NCBI GenBank assembly: GCA_023424725.1
Contig: JAFADQ010000089.1
Coordinates: 1-12,506 of the forward strand
Length of the DNA stretch: 12,506 nucleotides
Reading direction: 5' to 3'
Source of the DNA: Bacteroidota bacterium
GTDB lineage: Bacteria; Bacteroidota; Bacteroidia; Cytophagales; Hymenobacteraceae
The notes beneath the pieces were generated by a model. That model was not told the origin of the DNA. It saw only the letters and a list, made by a program, of their open reading frames with translations, and did not search any database. Position 1 is the first letter of the stretch; each line of letters opens with the position of its first letter. Of this stretch, positions 1 to 7,648 are shown in pieces. The translations under genes were made by a program, and so were the position numbers.

Positions 1-1492
1 TGGTTAGCGTAACCGTAACAGCATTTATCGGTCTTAAAAAATTCTTGAAATCGCCGTTAATCACTATCGTATCGCCGCTATAAATGGCCCGCTGGTCGTC
101 TATGTTTTTAGAAATATTCCGCACCGATGGAGAGAGTGTATCGGTAAGTGCTGCGTACATATCCAGGAATCCGCGTCCCATTTTTTCCTGAAAGTTCTGG
201 TTGCCGGGCAGGTTATAAATGCTTTGGTCGGCAGTAATTCTTATTTGCTCTGCCACTTGCTGCGCGGTTAAATTTGGCCATTTACTGCGCACCAACCCTG
301 CGGCGCCCGAAACTTGCGGCGCAGCAAACGAAGAGCCTGAAAGAGCCTGATATTGCCCCGCATTACGGACAGTGGTAACAATATCTATACCGGGAGCGCA
401 AACATCAACTTTGGTATGGTACGTCATGCTGTTGTGCAGCACTTTAGAAGAATCGGTGCCGGCAACCGAGAGTACATTATCGTAAGAAGCCGGATGAAAG
501 CTTAAATCAGAATGGGTATTGCCGGCCGCCGAAACAATCACCACATCTTTATTTAGCGTGGCGTAGTTTACCACGTCTTGCTCGAAGGCCGAAAAAGGAG
601 TTCTGTTTCCCCACGATAGATTAAGAATTTTCGCGCCTCGGTCGGCAGCATATACTACGCCTTCCCAACCCCGGAAAAGGCCTGTTCCCTGGCCGCTCGG
701 ATACACTTTTACAGGCATAAATTTGCAATTAAATCCGGTTCCGGCTATGCCGATTCCGTTGTCTGTTTCAGCAGAAACAACACCTGTTACCGGCACGCCA
801 TGCCCTAAGTTAGTTGGAGTTGTGGCATCGTTATCGTTGTTAGAGAGGTCCCAGCCCTGAAAATTATCGGTAAAGCCATCGCCATCATCATCGAGCCCGT
901 TTATAGGGTCGGCGTAATTATATTTCAGGTTTCCCATTAAATCGGGGTGGTCGTATTTTATTCCGCTGTCTATAATTCCTATCACCACGTTGCTATCGCC
1001 TTTTTCTATATCCCAGGCCTCGTGTGCTCTTATTTTTCGTAAATGATATTGCGGCCCGGAAACCTGTGCGGCCAGCGGGTCGCTGGTTTCGTACATGGTG
1101 CGGTGATGGTAAAGTGGCTCGGCATAGGCAACAATTTTGGTGGCTTCTACTGCGGCGGCCGCTTTTTCGGGGCTAACAGCCGCCGAAAATTCTATTTCAT
1201 AAATCTGGGTAATATCTACCCAATCCGGATTTCTTTCGGTAGGCTTTTCAGCATTCGGAAATTTTTTGCTGATAGAGGTGGCCCCAATCTGCGTTAGAGC
1301 TTTGTGCAGTTGCGGCGCGGTAATTCCCTGTTGTTCATACTGTGGTTTAATCTTTATAACAATCCGGCCCGGCAAGGCATCAGGATGTGGTTTTTCGGCA
1401 GAATAGCGTTGCTGAGCAGTAACAGGGTTTTGCGCGATAATCAGCAACAGGAAAAAACAGAATAAGAAACCGGTTATATATTTTAACTTCAT
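1..1492 (-). CDS. Secreted S8 (subtilisin-like) serine protease, 3' end outside window
   Basis: The reading frame is open on the minus strand from an ATG at 1492 to the left edge: 497 codons with no stop. The first 26 or so residues form a signal peptide (MKLK, a hydrophobic run, then VTA before QQ), so the product is exported. Residues about 40-125 look like the propeptide-like N-terminal domain of fervidolysin-type subtilases. The catalytic domain follows with the full S8 triad: Asp175 in GIIDSGI, His231 in LGHGVPVTG and Ser388 in SGSSFAAPQVSG. Asn325 in SAAGN is the oxyanion-hole residue. From about residue 455 the sequence turns into a beta-rich stretch typical of accessory domains after the protease. 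A type IX secretion C-terminal domain would be usual for this group but lies outside the window if present. Substrate unknown; extracellular protein breakdown is likely. The family call is firm. Confidence 0.95.
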   Translation of the reverse strand, partial: MKLKYITGFLFCFFLLLIIAQNPVTAQQRYSAEKPHPDALPGRIVIKIKPQYEQQGITAPQLHKALTQIGATSISKKFPNAEKPTERNPDWVDITQIYEIEFSAAVSPEKAAAAVEATKIVAYAEPLYHHRTMYETSDPLAAQVSGPQYHLRKIRAHEAWDIEKGDSNVVIGIIDSGIKYDHPDLMGNLKYNYADPINGLDDDGDGFTDNFQGWDLSNNDNDATTPTNLGHGVPVTGVVSAETDNGIGIAGTGFNCKFMPVKVYPSGQGTGLFRGWEGVVYAADRGAKILNLSWGNRTPFSAFEQDVVNYATLNKDVVIVSAAGNTHSDLSFHPASYDNVLSVAGTDSSKVLHNSMTYHTKVDVCAPGIDIVTTVRNAGQYQALSGSSFAAPQVSGAAGLVRSKWPNLTAQQVAEQIRITADQSIYNLPGNQNFQEKMGRGFLDMYAALTDTLSPSVRNISKNIDDQRAIYSGDTIVINGDFKNFLRPINAVTVTLT

Positions 1493-1574
1493 TATATAAA
1501 AAAGCAGGTTGTGGTTTTATGTACGGAAATTCGTTAAAAAGTGGTGTAATTTAGAAATCTACTTTTATAAATAC

Positions 1575-1582
1575 TATTTTTG
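1575..1582 (+). promoter_or_regulatory. Possible Bacteroidetes -7 box before paaN
   Basis: TATTTTTG matches the Bacteroidetes -7 consensus TAnnTTTG and lies about 50 bp before the paaN-like ATG. No good TTTG -33 box is seen at the right distance. It is a weak candidate in AT-rich sequence where such words arise by chance. Confidence 0.25.
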
Positions 1583-1631
1583 AAAATGCCAGGGCTGCGA
1601 AGGCCAAAAAAAAGGCTGTCAGACACTAAAA

Positions 1632-3305
1632 ATGAGAGATAAAATTACCCGCCAATTTGCCGAAGAGCTTTTGCAACGTGCCGTAAAGGCATTGCACGAA
1701 CGCACCTTTTATACGCCTTTTCCGGAAAACCCGAGTCCGGATGTGTATGGCGAAAATGCCGATAAAGAAGGCCAGGAGAAATACCAAGCTTTACTGAATA
1801 AACAGTTTGCAGAACTCCGGCAGCCTGCCGAAAAGTGGGTAGGAGAGGAAGAATCGCCGTTTACGGGCCAAAAATCTGGTGTAACGTACCCTTTTTTGAG
1901 CCCCGCAGCTTTGGTAAATAATGCCCGGCAGAGTTTTGATGTTTGGCGAAAACAAACGCCGCTGCAGCGCGCTACAATTCTGATAGAAACCTTATTTGCC
2001 GTCCGCGAGCGGTTTTTCGAGATAGCGCATGCCACCATGCATACCACCGGGCAATCTTTTCTAATGTCGTTTCAGGCATCGGGGCCGCACTCTGCCGACA
2101 GGGCTTTAGAAGCCATTGCCGCCGGTTACGAAGAGCAAACTCGCTTTCCGGAGCAGCAGCTTTGGGAAAAACCAATGGGTAAATACGCAATTAAATTGCA
2201 AAAAAGCTGGTTGCCGGTACCAAAAGGCGTTGCGCTGGCCATTGGCTGCTCTACCTTTCCTACCTGGAACACCGTGCCGGGCTTATTCGCGAGCCTTGTA
2301 ACCGGAAATCCGGTAATAGTAAAACCTCACCCAAAAGCTGTATTGCCCATTGCTATTGTTGTTTCAGAAATACAAAAAGTACTGGCAGTCCATAATTTAC
2401 CTCCCGCAATTTGCCAACTCGCCGTAGACGAGCCCGAAAATCTGATAACCAAACAACTGGCCGAACACCCCGATATAAAGCTGATAGATTTTACAGGCAG
2501 CGCCGCTTTCGGGAATTACATAGAAAATTTGGCCGGCAAAGTTACGTTTACAGAAAAAACCGGTGTCAATTGCATAATCCTCGATTCGGTGGAAGACCTG
2601 GAGAAAGTGCTGCAGAACCTGGCATTTTCGGTTACGCTCTACAGCGGGCAAATGTGCACCACGCCGCAAAATTTCCTCGTTCCGGAAGATGGAATTTTAA
2701 CGCCCGGCGGTAGGGTTACTTATGCAGAGGTGGTAGAAAAGCTGAGCGCGGCTATTTCGGGTTTGCTTGCCAATCCTAAAGTGGGGCCGCATATTATCGG
2801 GGCAATCCAGAATACGGAAACGCTAAAAAGAACGGAGGCGCTAATTGCTGCCGGCTATAAATCTGTTTTAACAGGCTGCGAGGTGCAAAATGTGGCCTAT
2901 CCCGAGGCAAGAATTTGTGCGCCGCTTCTTTTCGAGGCCGATGCTACAGATACAGGCGCGTTTAATAAAGAGCTTTTCGGGCCGGTTGCCTGCATCATCA
3001 AAACTAAAAATACACAACAATCTGTAGAATTAGCCAGCCAGCTTGCCCTGCAACACGGCGCAATTAGCTGTGGTGCGTATGCTACCAACCCGGAAATAAA
3101 AGAACTGATAAAAGATAAAATGGCGCTGGCAGGTACATCGGTTTCGTTTAATTTAACCGGGCCTGTTTATGTAAACCAGAGCGCCGCTTTTTCCGATTTT
3201 CATGTTACGGGCGGTAATCCGGCTGGCAATGCCTCTTTCACAAACCCCGAATTTGTAATAAAGCGGTTTTATTGGGTAGCGTTTCGCGAGCCTGCTGCCG
3301 GTTAA
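1632..3305 (+). CDS. paaN: PaaN-type aldehyde dehydrogenase (phenylacetate degradation protein PaaN)
   Basis: This 557-residue protein is an aldehyde dehydrogenase superfamily member. It matches the PaaN subfamily along its length: the N-terminal ERTFYTPFPENPSPDVYGE block, then HATMHTTGQSFLMSFQASGP, GCSTFPTWN and SLYSGQMCTTPQN-like signatures (here TLYSGQMCTTPQN). The dehydrogenase machinery is complete: Lys231 in VKPHPKA for NAD(P) binding, Gly289-Gly294 in DFTGSAAFG, general base Glu308 in FTEKTG, and nucleophile Cys342. In the PaaZ fusion protein, the dehydrogenase domain oxidises the semialdehyde formed after ring opening of oxepin-CoA. The C-terminal MaoC-like hydratase domain of PaaZ is absent, so ring opening would need another protein. 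No other paa gene is in the window, so the pathway role rests on family membership. A general CoA-thioester semialdehyde dehydrogenase is the alternative. The ATG at 1632 gives the normal family N-terminus. Confidence 0.9.
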   Translation: MRDKITRQFAEELLQRAVKALHERTFYTPFPENPSPDVYGENADKEGQEKYQALLNKQFAELRQPAEKWVGEEESPFTGQKSGVTYPFLSPAALVNNARQSFDVWRKQTPLQRATILIETLFAVRERFFEIAHATMHTTGQSFLMSFQASGPHSADRALEAIAAGYEEQTRFPEQQLWEKPMGKYAIKLQKSWLPVPKGVALAIGCSTFPTWNTVPGLFASLVTGNPVIVKPHPKAVLPIAIVVSEIQKVLAVHNLPPAICQLAVDEPENLITKQLAEHPDIKLIDFTGSAAFGNYIENLAGKVTFTEKTGVNCIILDSVEDLEKVLQNLAFSVTLYSGQMCTTPQNFLVPEDGILTPGGRVTYAEVVEKLSAAISGLLANPKVGPHIIGAIQNTETLKRTEALIAAGYKSVLTGCEVQNVAYPEARICAPLLFEADATDTGAFNKELFGPVACIIKTKNTQQSVELASQLALQHGAISCGAYATNPEIKELIKDKMALAGTSVSFNLTGPVYVNQSAAFSDFHVTGGNPAGNASFTNPEFVIKRFYWVAFREPAAG

Positions 3306-3550
3306 GGGCGTATCTTTAGATTTACTATTATTGATGCAGAAAGGAAATTGTATAAACTTGTTTTACCAGATCAACATCTTAAAACTATGTGTTTTTTGGT
3401 TTAATGCCGGAGTCTGTTACAAAACTACTTAATGCTATCTGACCTGGAACTTACCGGATGCCTCAATTAATATCCTTACCCGAAAATAACAGCTTTCAAA
3501 CCGGATTGTAGCAAAAACTGAACATTATTTTATCTGTACAAACCCTCATA

Positions 3551-4663
3551 ATGTCGCGAAGCAGGCTGGTTGTTTATTTGTTTTTAATGGTTGCATTTTG
3601 CTGCCGCGCAGAGCGGGCATCTGCTCAATTATTCGGTCAGGAAAAAGATACCACAGAACTTAAACTGCGCATGATCTTGCCGGTGGTATTTTACACTCCC
3701 GAAACAAAAATAGGCGGTGGCGTTGCTGCTTTCAGCTATTTTAAACTCAAAAAAGTTAGAAAAGATACCTTAAGCAGAATTTCTGAACTTCGTTTTCTGG
3801 CCCTATATACGCAAACTAAACAGCTTTCTTTTAATGCTTCGTCGGATGTGTATTTAATGCGCGACCGGCTTCGGATTAACAGCAGCATAGCCTTTTTCAG
3901 ACTTCCTTACGAGTTCTACGGCATTGGTAACCAAACCCCCGAAGAGCAAATGGAGGAGTTTACCGTTCAGTATCCGCGGCTACGGCTTACCGGCATGTGG
4001 CTGGTGCGCAGGGCCTTATATGCCGGCGTTGGGTATTTATTCGAGCGCGATAAGCTGGTATTGGTGAAAGAGAATGGTTTGTTAAGCCAGGGAACAATTC
4101 CCGGCAGCAGTGGCGGTACGCTTTCGGGCCCCGGATTGTTACTAACTTACGATAGCCGCGACCATAATTATGTGCCCCGAAAAGGGTTATATATGGAGCT
4201 GAATCTGTATACGTTCGGCAAAGCTTTTTCAAGCGATTATGTGTACCATACGCTGGAATTGGAAGGCCGGAAATATTTTGATTTAGGAAACGAACAGGTG
4301 CTTGCTTTTCAGGGCATGTACCGCACAATTAGCGGCGATGCGCCTTTTAGGAGATTGTCGTTGCTGGGCAGTTCGTCTATTATGCGCGGCTATTATTCGG
4401 GGCGCTACCGCGATAATAATTTGCTGGCCGCGCAGGCAGAATACCGGTTTCCGGTTTGGAGGTTTTTGGGAGGGGCCGTATTTGCCGGCGCCGGCGATGT
4501 GGCCCTGGCTACAAAACAATTCGATCTTTTTGAATTTAAACCCACCTATGGCGGCGGCCTGCGGATTACGGTAGATAAAAGAAACCGCTTAATGGCCCGC
4601 ATAGATGCCGCTTTCGGGCAAAACAGCCACGGATTTTATTTTTCGGTAGGGCAGGCATTTTAA
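3551..4663 (+). CDS. Omp85/surface-antigen (D15) family outer-membrane beta-barrel protein
   Basis: The 370-residue product starts with a signal peptide (basic SRSR, hydrophobic core, ASA before QLF). The rest is alternating beta strands ending in aromatic residues, with a C-terminal Phe, as in outer-membrane barrels. The stretch GPGLLLTYDSRDHNYVPRKG and the later RGYYSGRYRDNN (Arg279-Gly280-Tyr281, the conserved RGF/Y barrel motif) place it in the bacterial surface antigen/Omp85 superfamily. There is no room for POTRA domains: the barrel begins directly after the mature N-terminus. It is therefore not BamA or TamA itself but one of the short barrel-only relatives that Bacteroidetes carry in many copies. 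Its cargo or ligand cannot be told from the sequence. It stands alone, 245 bp after paaN, in which gap I see no strong terminator or promoter. Confidence 0.85.
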   Translation: MSRSRLVVYLFLMVAFCCRAERASAQLFGQEKDTTELKLRMILPVVFYTPETKIGGGVAAFSYFKLKKVRKDTLSRISELRFLALYTQTKQLSFNASSDVYLMRDRLRINSSIAFFRLPYEFYGIGNQTPEEQMEEFTVQYPRLRLTGMWLVRRALYAGVGYLFERDKLVLVKENGLLSQGTIPGSSGGTLSGPGLLLTYDSRDHNYVPRKGLYMELNLYTFGKAFSSDYVYHTLELEGRKYFDLGNEQVLAFQGMYRTISGDAPFRRLSLLGSSSIMRGYYSGRYRDNNLLAAQAEYRFPVWRFLGGAVFAGAGDVALATKQFDLFEFKPTYGGGLRITVDKRNRLMARIDAAFGQNSHGFYFSVGQAF

Positions 4664-4828
4664 AATATTCACGTAGCGCGATTGCGAAGCGCGACAAAAG
4701 CACAAACTGCAGCACTAAAACTGCAAAGGGCCATCGGTAAAAATCAACTTCCGAAACCACAACAAACCGGGCGCTTAAACTAAAATTTAATGTGTTGTTT
4801 TCGGCTCTCAAAAACTCTTTTGCCATAC

Positions 4829-4872
4829 AAAAAATACCCTGTAACAGCCATTTTTTTGGCCGCTACAGGGTA
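4829..4872 (-). terminator. Intrinsic terminator of the minus-strand pair 5867-4917
   Basis: Arms at 4835-4849 and 4858-4872 pair over 15 bp around an 8-nt A-rich loop. Read on the minus strand the stem is complete (two G-U wobbles) and is followed by six T. Read on the plus strand the same two positions become A-C mismatches and no T-run follows. The direction is therefore minus, fitting the gene that ends at 4917. Confidence 0.85.
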
Positions 4873-4916
4873 AAAATTGCTAAGCTCGACAAAAAGAACT
4901 TCTGCGGAATAAGAAT

Positions 4917-5264
4917 TTACTTTTTTGGGTTTGTATTATTATTCTGCTTGTTGTCTTCCGGCTTTTTATCGAAATAGCTCATTACTTCTTTCCAGATAAT
5001 ATCTATTCCGTTTCTTATTTCTTTCCAGGTATCTAAAGAGTGCTCTTCGGCAGAGCCCATTTTCTCTTTTATTTTTTGTTTTTTAGCCTCCAGCGTGGCA
5101 ATGTGCTGGTGGTAAGTGTGGTTCGAGTCGGACGTGGTGGCGTTTGCCCGCCCTTGCAGCACTTTTATTTTGCTGTCGAGTTCTTCTAAGCTTTTTCTTA
5201 TTTCCGAAGGGCTTAGCGAATTTGGGGCCCTTACCTGTTCTGGTTTTAAAGGATAATTTTCCAT
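4917..5264 (-). CDS. Small soluble coiled-coil protein of unknown function
   Basis: The frame is open from a TTG at 5315, but the first ATG, at 5264, is the better start and gives 115 residues beginning MENYPLKPEQ. I do not recognise a named family. The protein is hydrophilic and strongly helical: residues about 20-75 (SPSEIRKSLEELDSKIKVLQ and LEAKKQKIKEKMG) form one or two coiled-coil segments. A helix with Trp and Tyr follows (DTWKEIRNGIDIIWKEVMSYF), and the tail is Asn/Lys-rich and probably disordered. There is no signal peptide or membrane segment, so it is cytoplasmic. It resembles in style the small coiled-coil stress proteins of Bacteroidetes, but that is only an impression. It lies 78 bp after the gene at 5867-5343 on the same strand and is followed by a strong terminator, so the two are probably co-transcribed. 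Confidence 0.7.
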   Translation of the reverse strand: MENYPLKPEQVRAPNSLSPSEIRKSLEELDSKIKVLQGRANATTSDSNHTYHQHIATLEAKKQKIKEKMGSAEEHSLDTWKEIRNGIDIIWKEVMSYFDKKPEDNKQNNNTNPKK

Positions 5265-5342
5265 AATCTGTGTGGTAATTCGGGTTTTACGGGTAGTTGG
5301 TTTGTAAAGATGCAAAAAATGGTCTTCACAGCCTAACCTTAT

Positions 5343-5867
5343 TTATATACTTTTTAGCCTTTTGTTGCCGCTAATTTTAAAGGTGCGTTTGTTTATTGCC
5401 CTCACGCCAAACCCCAAAACTATGGCGCCGGCGCCTGCGTAACTTAAGGTTGCTCCTTCGCCGTTTTTGCCGTCTAACGCATTTATACCGCCGTACACAA
5501 TCCACATTACCCCACCCCCAATAAGGCTTGCGGCCGTTAAATTAGCAAAATTGTTGCGGTAGCCATCGCGCACAATTCTAATTTTTTTAATTTCCGAAAA
5601 CGGTATGGTAACATCCATTACTGTTATAGAATTTTTGTGCACCATTTGTATCCGCCCGCGGTACCAGCCACGCTCGCCTTTTAGTTTAAACATTAGCTTC
5701 TCGCCCGGGTAAAACCGTATGCGGTGCACCGGCCAGCCCTTATCCAGCACCATGTACCGCACATGCGTTGTGTCTGCAGGAACTTGCTGGTTAGGCTGCG
5801 CGAGGCAAAAACAGGGCAGCGAGAGCAGAAGTAAAATAAAATATAAACGCGCAAAAATATTGGGCAT
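5343..5867 (-). CDS. Exported protein of unknown function with two C-terminal glycine-rich hydrophobic segments
   Basis: The 174-residue protein starts at the ATG at 5867 with a signal peptide (FARLYF, Leu-rich core, LA before QPN, cleavage near residue 23). Residues about 35-100 are beta-rich and read like a small barrel or SH3-like domain, with KGWPVHRIRFYPGEKLMFKL and then GWYRGRIQMVHKNSITV. Residues about 108-130 and 140-158 are hydrophobic and Gly/Ala-rich and could be two membrane helices with a short loop. The C-terminus is basic. Bacteroidetes genomes carry many exported proteins of this architecture without known function, and I do not assign one. The two cysteines near the cleavage site do not form a proper lipobox. 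It is the promoter-proximal gene of a probable two-gene unit with 5264-4917. The upstream region to the divergent ohr gene is about 115 bp, and I found no clear TAnnTTTG box there. Confidence 0.75.
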   Translation of the reverse strand: MPNIFARLYFILLLLSLPCFCLAQPNQQVPADTTHVRYMVLDKGWPVHRIRFYPGEKLMFKLKGERGWYRGRIQMVHKNSITVMDVTIPFSEIKKIRIVRDGYRNNFANLTAASLIGGGVMWIVYGGINALDGKNGEGATLSYAGAGAIVLGFGVRAINKRTFKISGNKRLKSI

Positions 5868-5981
5868 GGTTAAAGATAGTAAAAACCATATTATTTAATG
5901 TATAGCGCTGGCAGATTTATGTAACAAAAGCTGTAAACGACTGTTTAAAGGCTTTCAACCTAAACTACTAAACTCAACACT

Positions 5982-6407
5982 ATGAGCAATAACGCAAAAA
6001 CAATTTATACCGCCGAAGCAACCGCTACCGGTGGCCGCATGGGGCAAATTAAATCGTCGGATGGCGTGCTGGATATGCCCGTTGGTATGCCCGGCACTCC
6101 CGGAGCAGAAGGAAAAACCAACCCCGAGCAATTGTTTGCCGCCGGATACGCCGCCTGTTTTCAGAGCGCCATGATGGTGATCGCCAGAATGCAAAATGAG
6201 CAACTGCCCGCCGATTCTACCGTTACCGCCCAGGTAGATCTGGATAGATTCGAAAACCACTCTTACGGCCTTGCTGTTAGGCTAAAAGTAGATTTAAAAG
6301 GCATGAATCGCGAAAAAGGCCAAATGCTGGTAGAAGAAGCCCATAAAATATGCCCTTATTCTGTTGGCATTAATGGCAATGTTAAGGTTGATTTGGAGGT
6401 GGTGTAA
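5982..6407 (+). CDS. ohr: Organic hydroperoxide reductase Ohr (OsmC/Ohr family)
   Basis: The 141-residue protein has the size and order of Ohr. Ohr is a cytoplasmic thiol peroxidase that reduces organic and fatty-acid hydroperoxides, usually recharged by lipoylated proteins. Both catalytic cysteines are present: Cys59 in GYAACFQSA (peroxidatic) and Cys124 in HKICPYS (resolving). Arg19 in TGGR and Glu50 in NPEQLFAAGY match the active-site Arg and Glu that position the peroxidatic thiol. The segment GVLDMPVGMPG is the usual Ohr signature and separates it from OsmC proper. No OhrR-type repressor gene lies next to it, so control by a distant regulator is likely. It is divergent from the unknown gene at 5867 and is closed by its own terminator at 6437-6467, so it is probably a single-gene transcript. 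Confidence 0.95.
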   Translation: MSNNAKTIYTAEATATGGRMGQIKSSDGVLDMPVGMPGTPGAEGKTNPEQLFAAGYAACFQSAMMVIARMQNEQLPADSTVTAQVDLDRFENHSYGLAVRLKVDLKGMNREKGQMLVEEAHKICPYSVGINGNVKVDLEVV

Positions 6408-6436
6408 ACAAATAGTTTCCGCTAAAAGAATACCTG

Positions 6437-6467
6437 AAGGGCTGCTTTACAGAAGGCAGCCTTTTTT
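6437..6467 (+). terminator. Intrinsic terminator after ohr
   Basis: Arms GGCTGC (6440-6445) and GCAGCC (6456-6461) form a stem. AAG before the left arm can extend it by three pairs (one G-U) into the six-T run at 6462-6467. It lies 30 bp after the ohr stop on the same strand. Confidence 0.85.
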
Positions 6468-6508
6468 GCTGTAACGGCCAAAAAACGGGGCGTTAAAGGG
6501 TAAATTTT

Positions 6509-6970
6509 ATGAACCCCAAATGTTGTAAGCAGATGTCAAAAGAAAACAATCTTCAGCGATTTATCGACGCGCAAAAAAACGATTTCGACACGGCGCTTCG
6601 GGAAATAAAACAAGGCCGTAAGCAAAGTCACTGGATGTGGTATATTTTTCCGCAGATAAAAGGATTGGGTTTAAGCTCTACTGCTCAGTTTTATGGCATT
6701 CACAGCCTGGAAGAAGCCGAAGCTTATTTGCAACATCCGGTTTTGGGCACCAGATTACTATCTATTTCTAACGAACTACTGAAACTGGAAAGCAGTAATG
6801 CTACGCAAATTTTCGGATCTCCTGATGATTTGAAGTTGCGCTCGTCAATGACATTATTTGCAACTGTTTCCGGCGCTGATCTGGTTTTTGAGTTGGTGTT
6901 GGATAAGTTTTTTAATGGGGAAAAGGATAGCAGAACAATGGATTTGCTGTATAGCAAAGGTGATTTTTAG
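6509..6970 (+). CDS. DUF1810 family protein
   Basis: The product is 153 residues from the ATG at 6509. A second ATG at 6533 gives 145 residues beginning MSKENNLQRF and fits the family N-terminus better, so the first eight residues may not be made. The family blocks are clear in order: NLQRFIDAQ, SHWMWYIFPQIKGLG, SLEEAEAYLQHPVLGTRL, ATQIFGSPDDLKLRSSMTLF and VLDKFFNGEKD. This is DUF1810 (COG5579), sometimes annotated as 'calpastatin', a name with no functional support in bacteria. The conserved Trp, His and Asp residues suggest an enzymatic or binding pocket, but no activity should be assigned. There is no signal peptide, so it is cytoplasmic. It sits between ohr and the toxin-antitoxin genes with a gap on both sides, so no operon partner is evident. 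Confidence 0.9.
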   Translation: MNPKCCKQMSKENNLQRFIDAQKNDFDTALREIKQGRKQSHWMWYIFPQIKGLGLSSTAQFYGIHSLEEAEAYLQHPVLGTRLLSISNELLKLESSNATQIFGSPDDLKLRSSMTLFATVSGADLVFELVLDKFFNGEKDSRTMDLLYSKGDF

Positions 6971-7054
6971 CTGTGAGGCCCAAATTTAGACGCTTGATAA
7001 AGGAAGTTGAAAATTGGCATGCTTGTTTTTCGTTGAAGAACCTATTATCTTGTG

Positions 7055-7080
7055 CTTACGTTGTAATTACAAAATGTAAG
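7055..7080. promoter_or_regulatory. Palindromic operator candidate for mazEF
   Basis: A perfect 12-bp palindrome TTGTAATTACAA (7061-7072) is bracketed by CTTAC (7055-7059) and GTAAG (7076-7080), giving nested TTAC/GTAA half-sites over 26 bp. It ends 4 bp before the mazE ATG. MazE-type AbrB-fold antitoxins, alone or with toxin, are known to bind inverted repeats of this kind upstream of their operon. The site and role here are inferred. Confidence 0.6.
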
Positions 7081-7084
7081 TTCT

Positions 7085-7321
7085 ATGCAGGCATCTATCA
7101 TACAAATTGGAAACTCAAAAGGCATTAGGTTTAATAAAATGCTTATTGAAAAGTATAAATTAAAAGACAAAGTAGAAATTACGCTGGAGAAAGATTGTAT
7201 CGTCATTCGCCCGGTTGCCGCGCCTCGACAGGGCTGGGAAAATTCGTTTAAAGAAATGCACACAAACGGCGACGACCAGTTGCTGATAGACGATGTGTTT
7301 GACGATGAAACCTGGGAGTAA
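7085..7321 (+). CDS. mazE: MazE-like type II antitoxin, AbrB/SpoVT fold
   Basis: The 78-residue protein has the MazE layout. Residues about 1-47 form a swapped-hairpin AbrB DNA-binding domain (QASIIQIGNSKGIRFNKMLI, then KDKVEITLEKDCIVIRPV). The C-terminal tail is acidic and flexible (DDQLLIDDVFDDETWE), the part that in MazE wraps around and blocks the toxin. The gene ends 3 bp before the toxin ATG, and this order (antitoxin first) is standard. It should neutralise the MazF-like protein and repress the operon through the inverted repeats just upstream. Identity as the antitoxin follows from both sequence and position. The start is fixed by the domain, which begins at residue 2. Confidence 0.92.
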   Translation: MQASIIQIGNSKGIRFNKMLIEKYKLKDKVEITLEKDCIVIRPVAAPRQGWENSFKEMHTNGDDQLLIDDVFDDETWE

Positions 7322-7324
7322 GCC

Positions 7325-7648
7325 ATGGAAATCAGGCAATACCAGGTTGTAATTGTAAACCTTGACCCTACGATAGGCAGCGAAATTCAGAAGACACGGC
7401 CCTGCATTGTAGTGTCGCCCAATGAAATGAACCAATACCTGCGCACAGTTACAATTTTGCCGGTAACATCGCAAAGCAAACCTTACCCAACCAGAGTGAA
7501 AATAAATTTGCAGGGCAAAACCTCTTGGGCAGTAATAGACCAAATAAGAAGGATAGATAAAGCGAGAATTACGAAGGTGGTAAGTATGCTGACGGAAGAG
7601 GAGATTGAGAAAGTGAAGGATGTAATTAGGGAGACTTTTGTGGGTTGA
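7325..7648 (+). CDS. mazF: MazF/PemK-like toxin, mRNA endoribonuclease
   Basis: The 107-residue protein is a PemK/MazF-fold toxin, a ribosome-independent RNase that cuts short sequence motifs in mRNA. Visible family blocks are QYQVVIVNLDPTIGSEIQKT, TRPCIVVSPNEMN, TVTILPVTSQ and SWAVIDQIRRIDKARI. Arg25 in KTRPC and Thr48 in LPVTS occupy the positions of the catalytic Arg and Thr of Kid/MazF-type toxins, so the enzyme looks active. The recognised cleavage motif cannot be read from the sequence. Translation is probably coupled to mazE: only three bases separate the antitoxin stop from this ATG. There is no convincing terminator between it and the second module. Confidence 0.94.
   Translation: MEIRQYQVVIVNLDPTIGSEIQKTRPCIVVSPNEMNQYLRTVTILPVTSQSKPYPTRVKINLQGKTSWAVIDQIRRIDKARITKVVSMLTEEEIEKVKDVIRETFVG

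Noticed and set aside
1043..1297. Plus-strand ORF inside the protease region
   Set aside because: It is the opposite strand of the S8 protease, whose minus-strand frame is uninterrupted and carries the full catalytic triad.
4674..4697. Repeated AGCGCGA words as terminator of the outer-membrane protein gene
   Set aside because: They are direct repeats with at most a 4-bp stem and no T-run follows.
4792..4977. Plus-strand ORF of 61 residues
   Set aside because: It spans the minus-strand terminator and the 3' end of the gene at 5264-4917 and shows no protein-like pattern.
4917..5315. Start of the coiled-coil gene at 5315
   Set aside because: That codon is TTG; the ATG 51 bp downstream at 5264 is the normal choice and removes a basic 17-residue tail with no sign of being a signal peptide.
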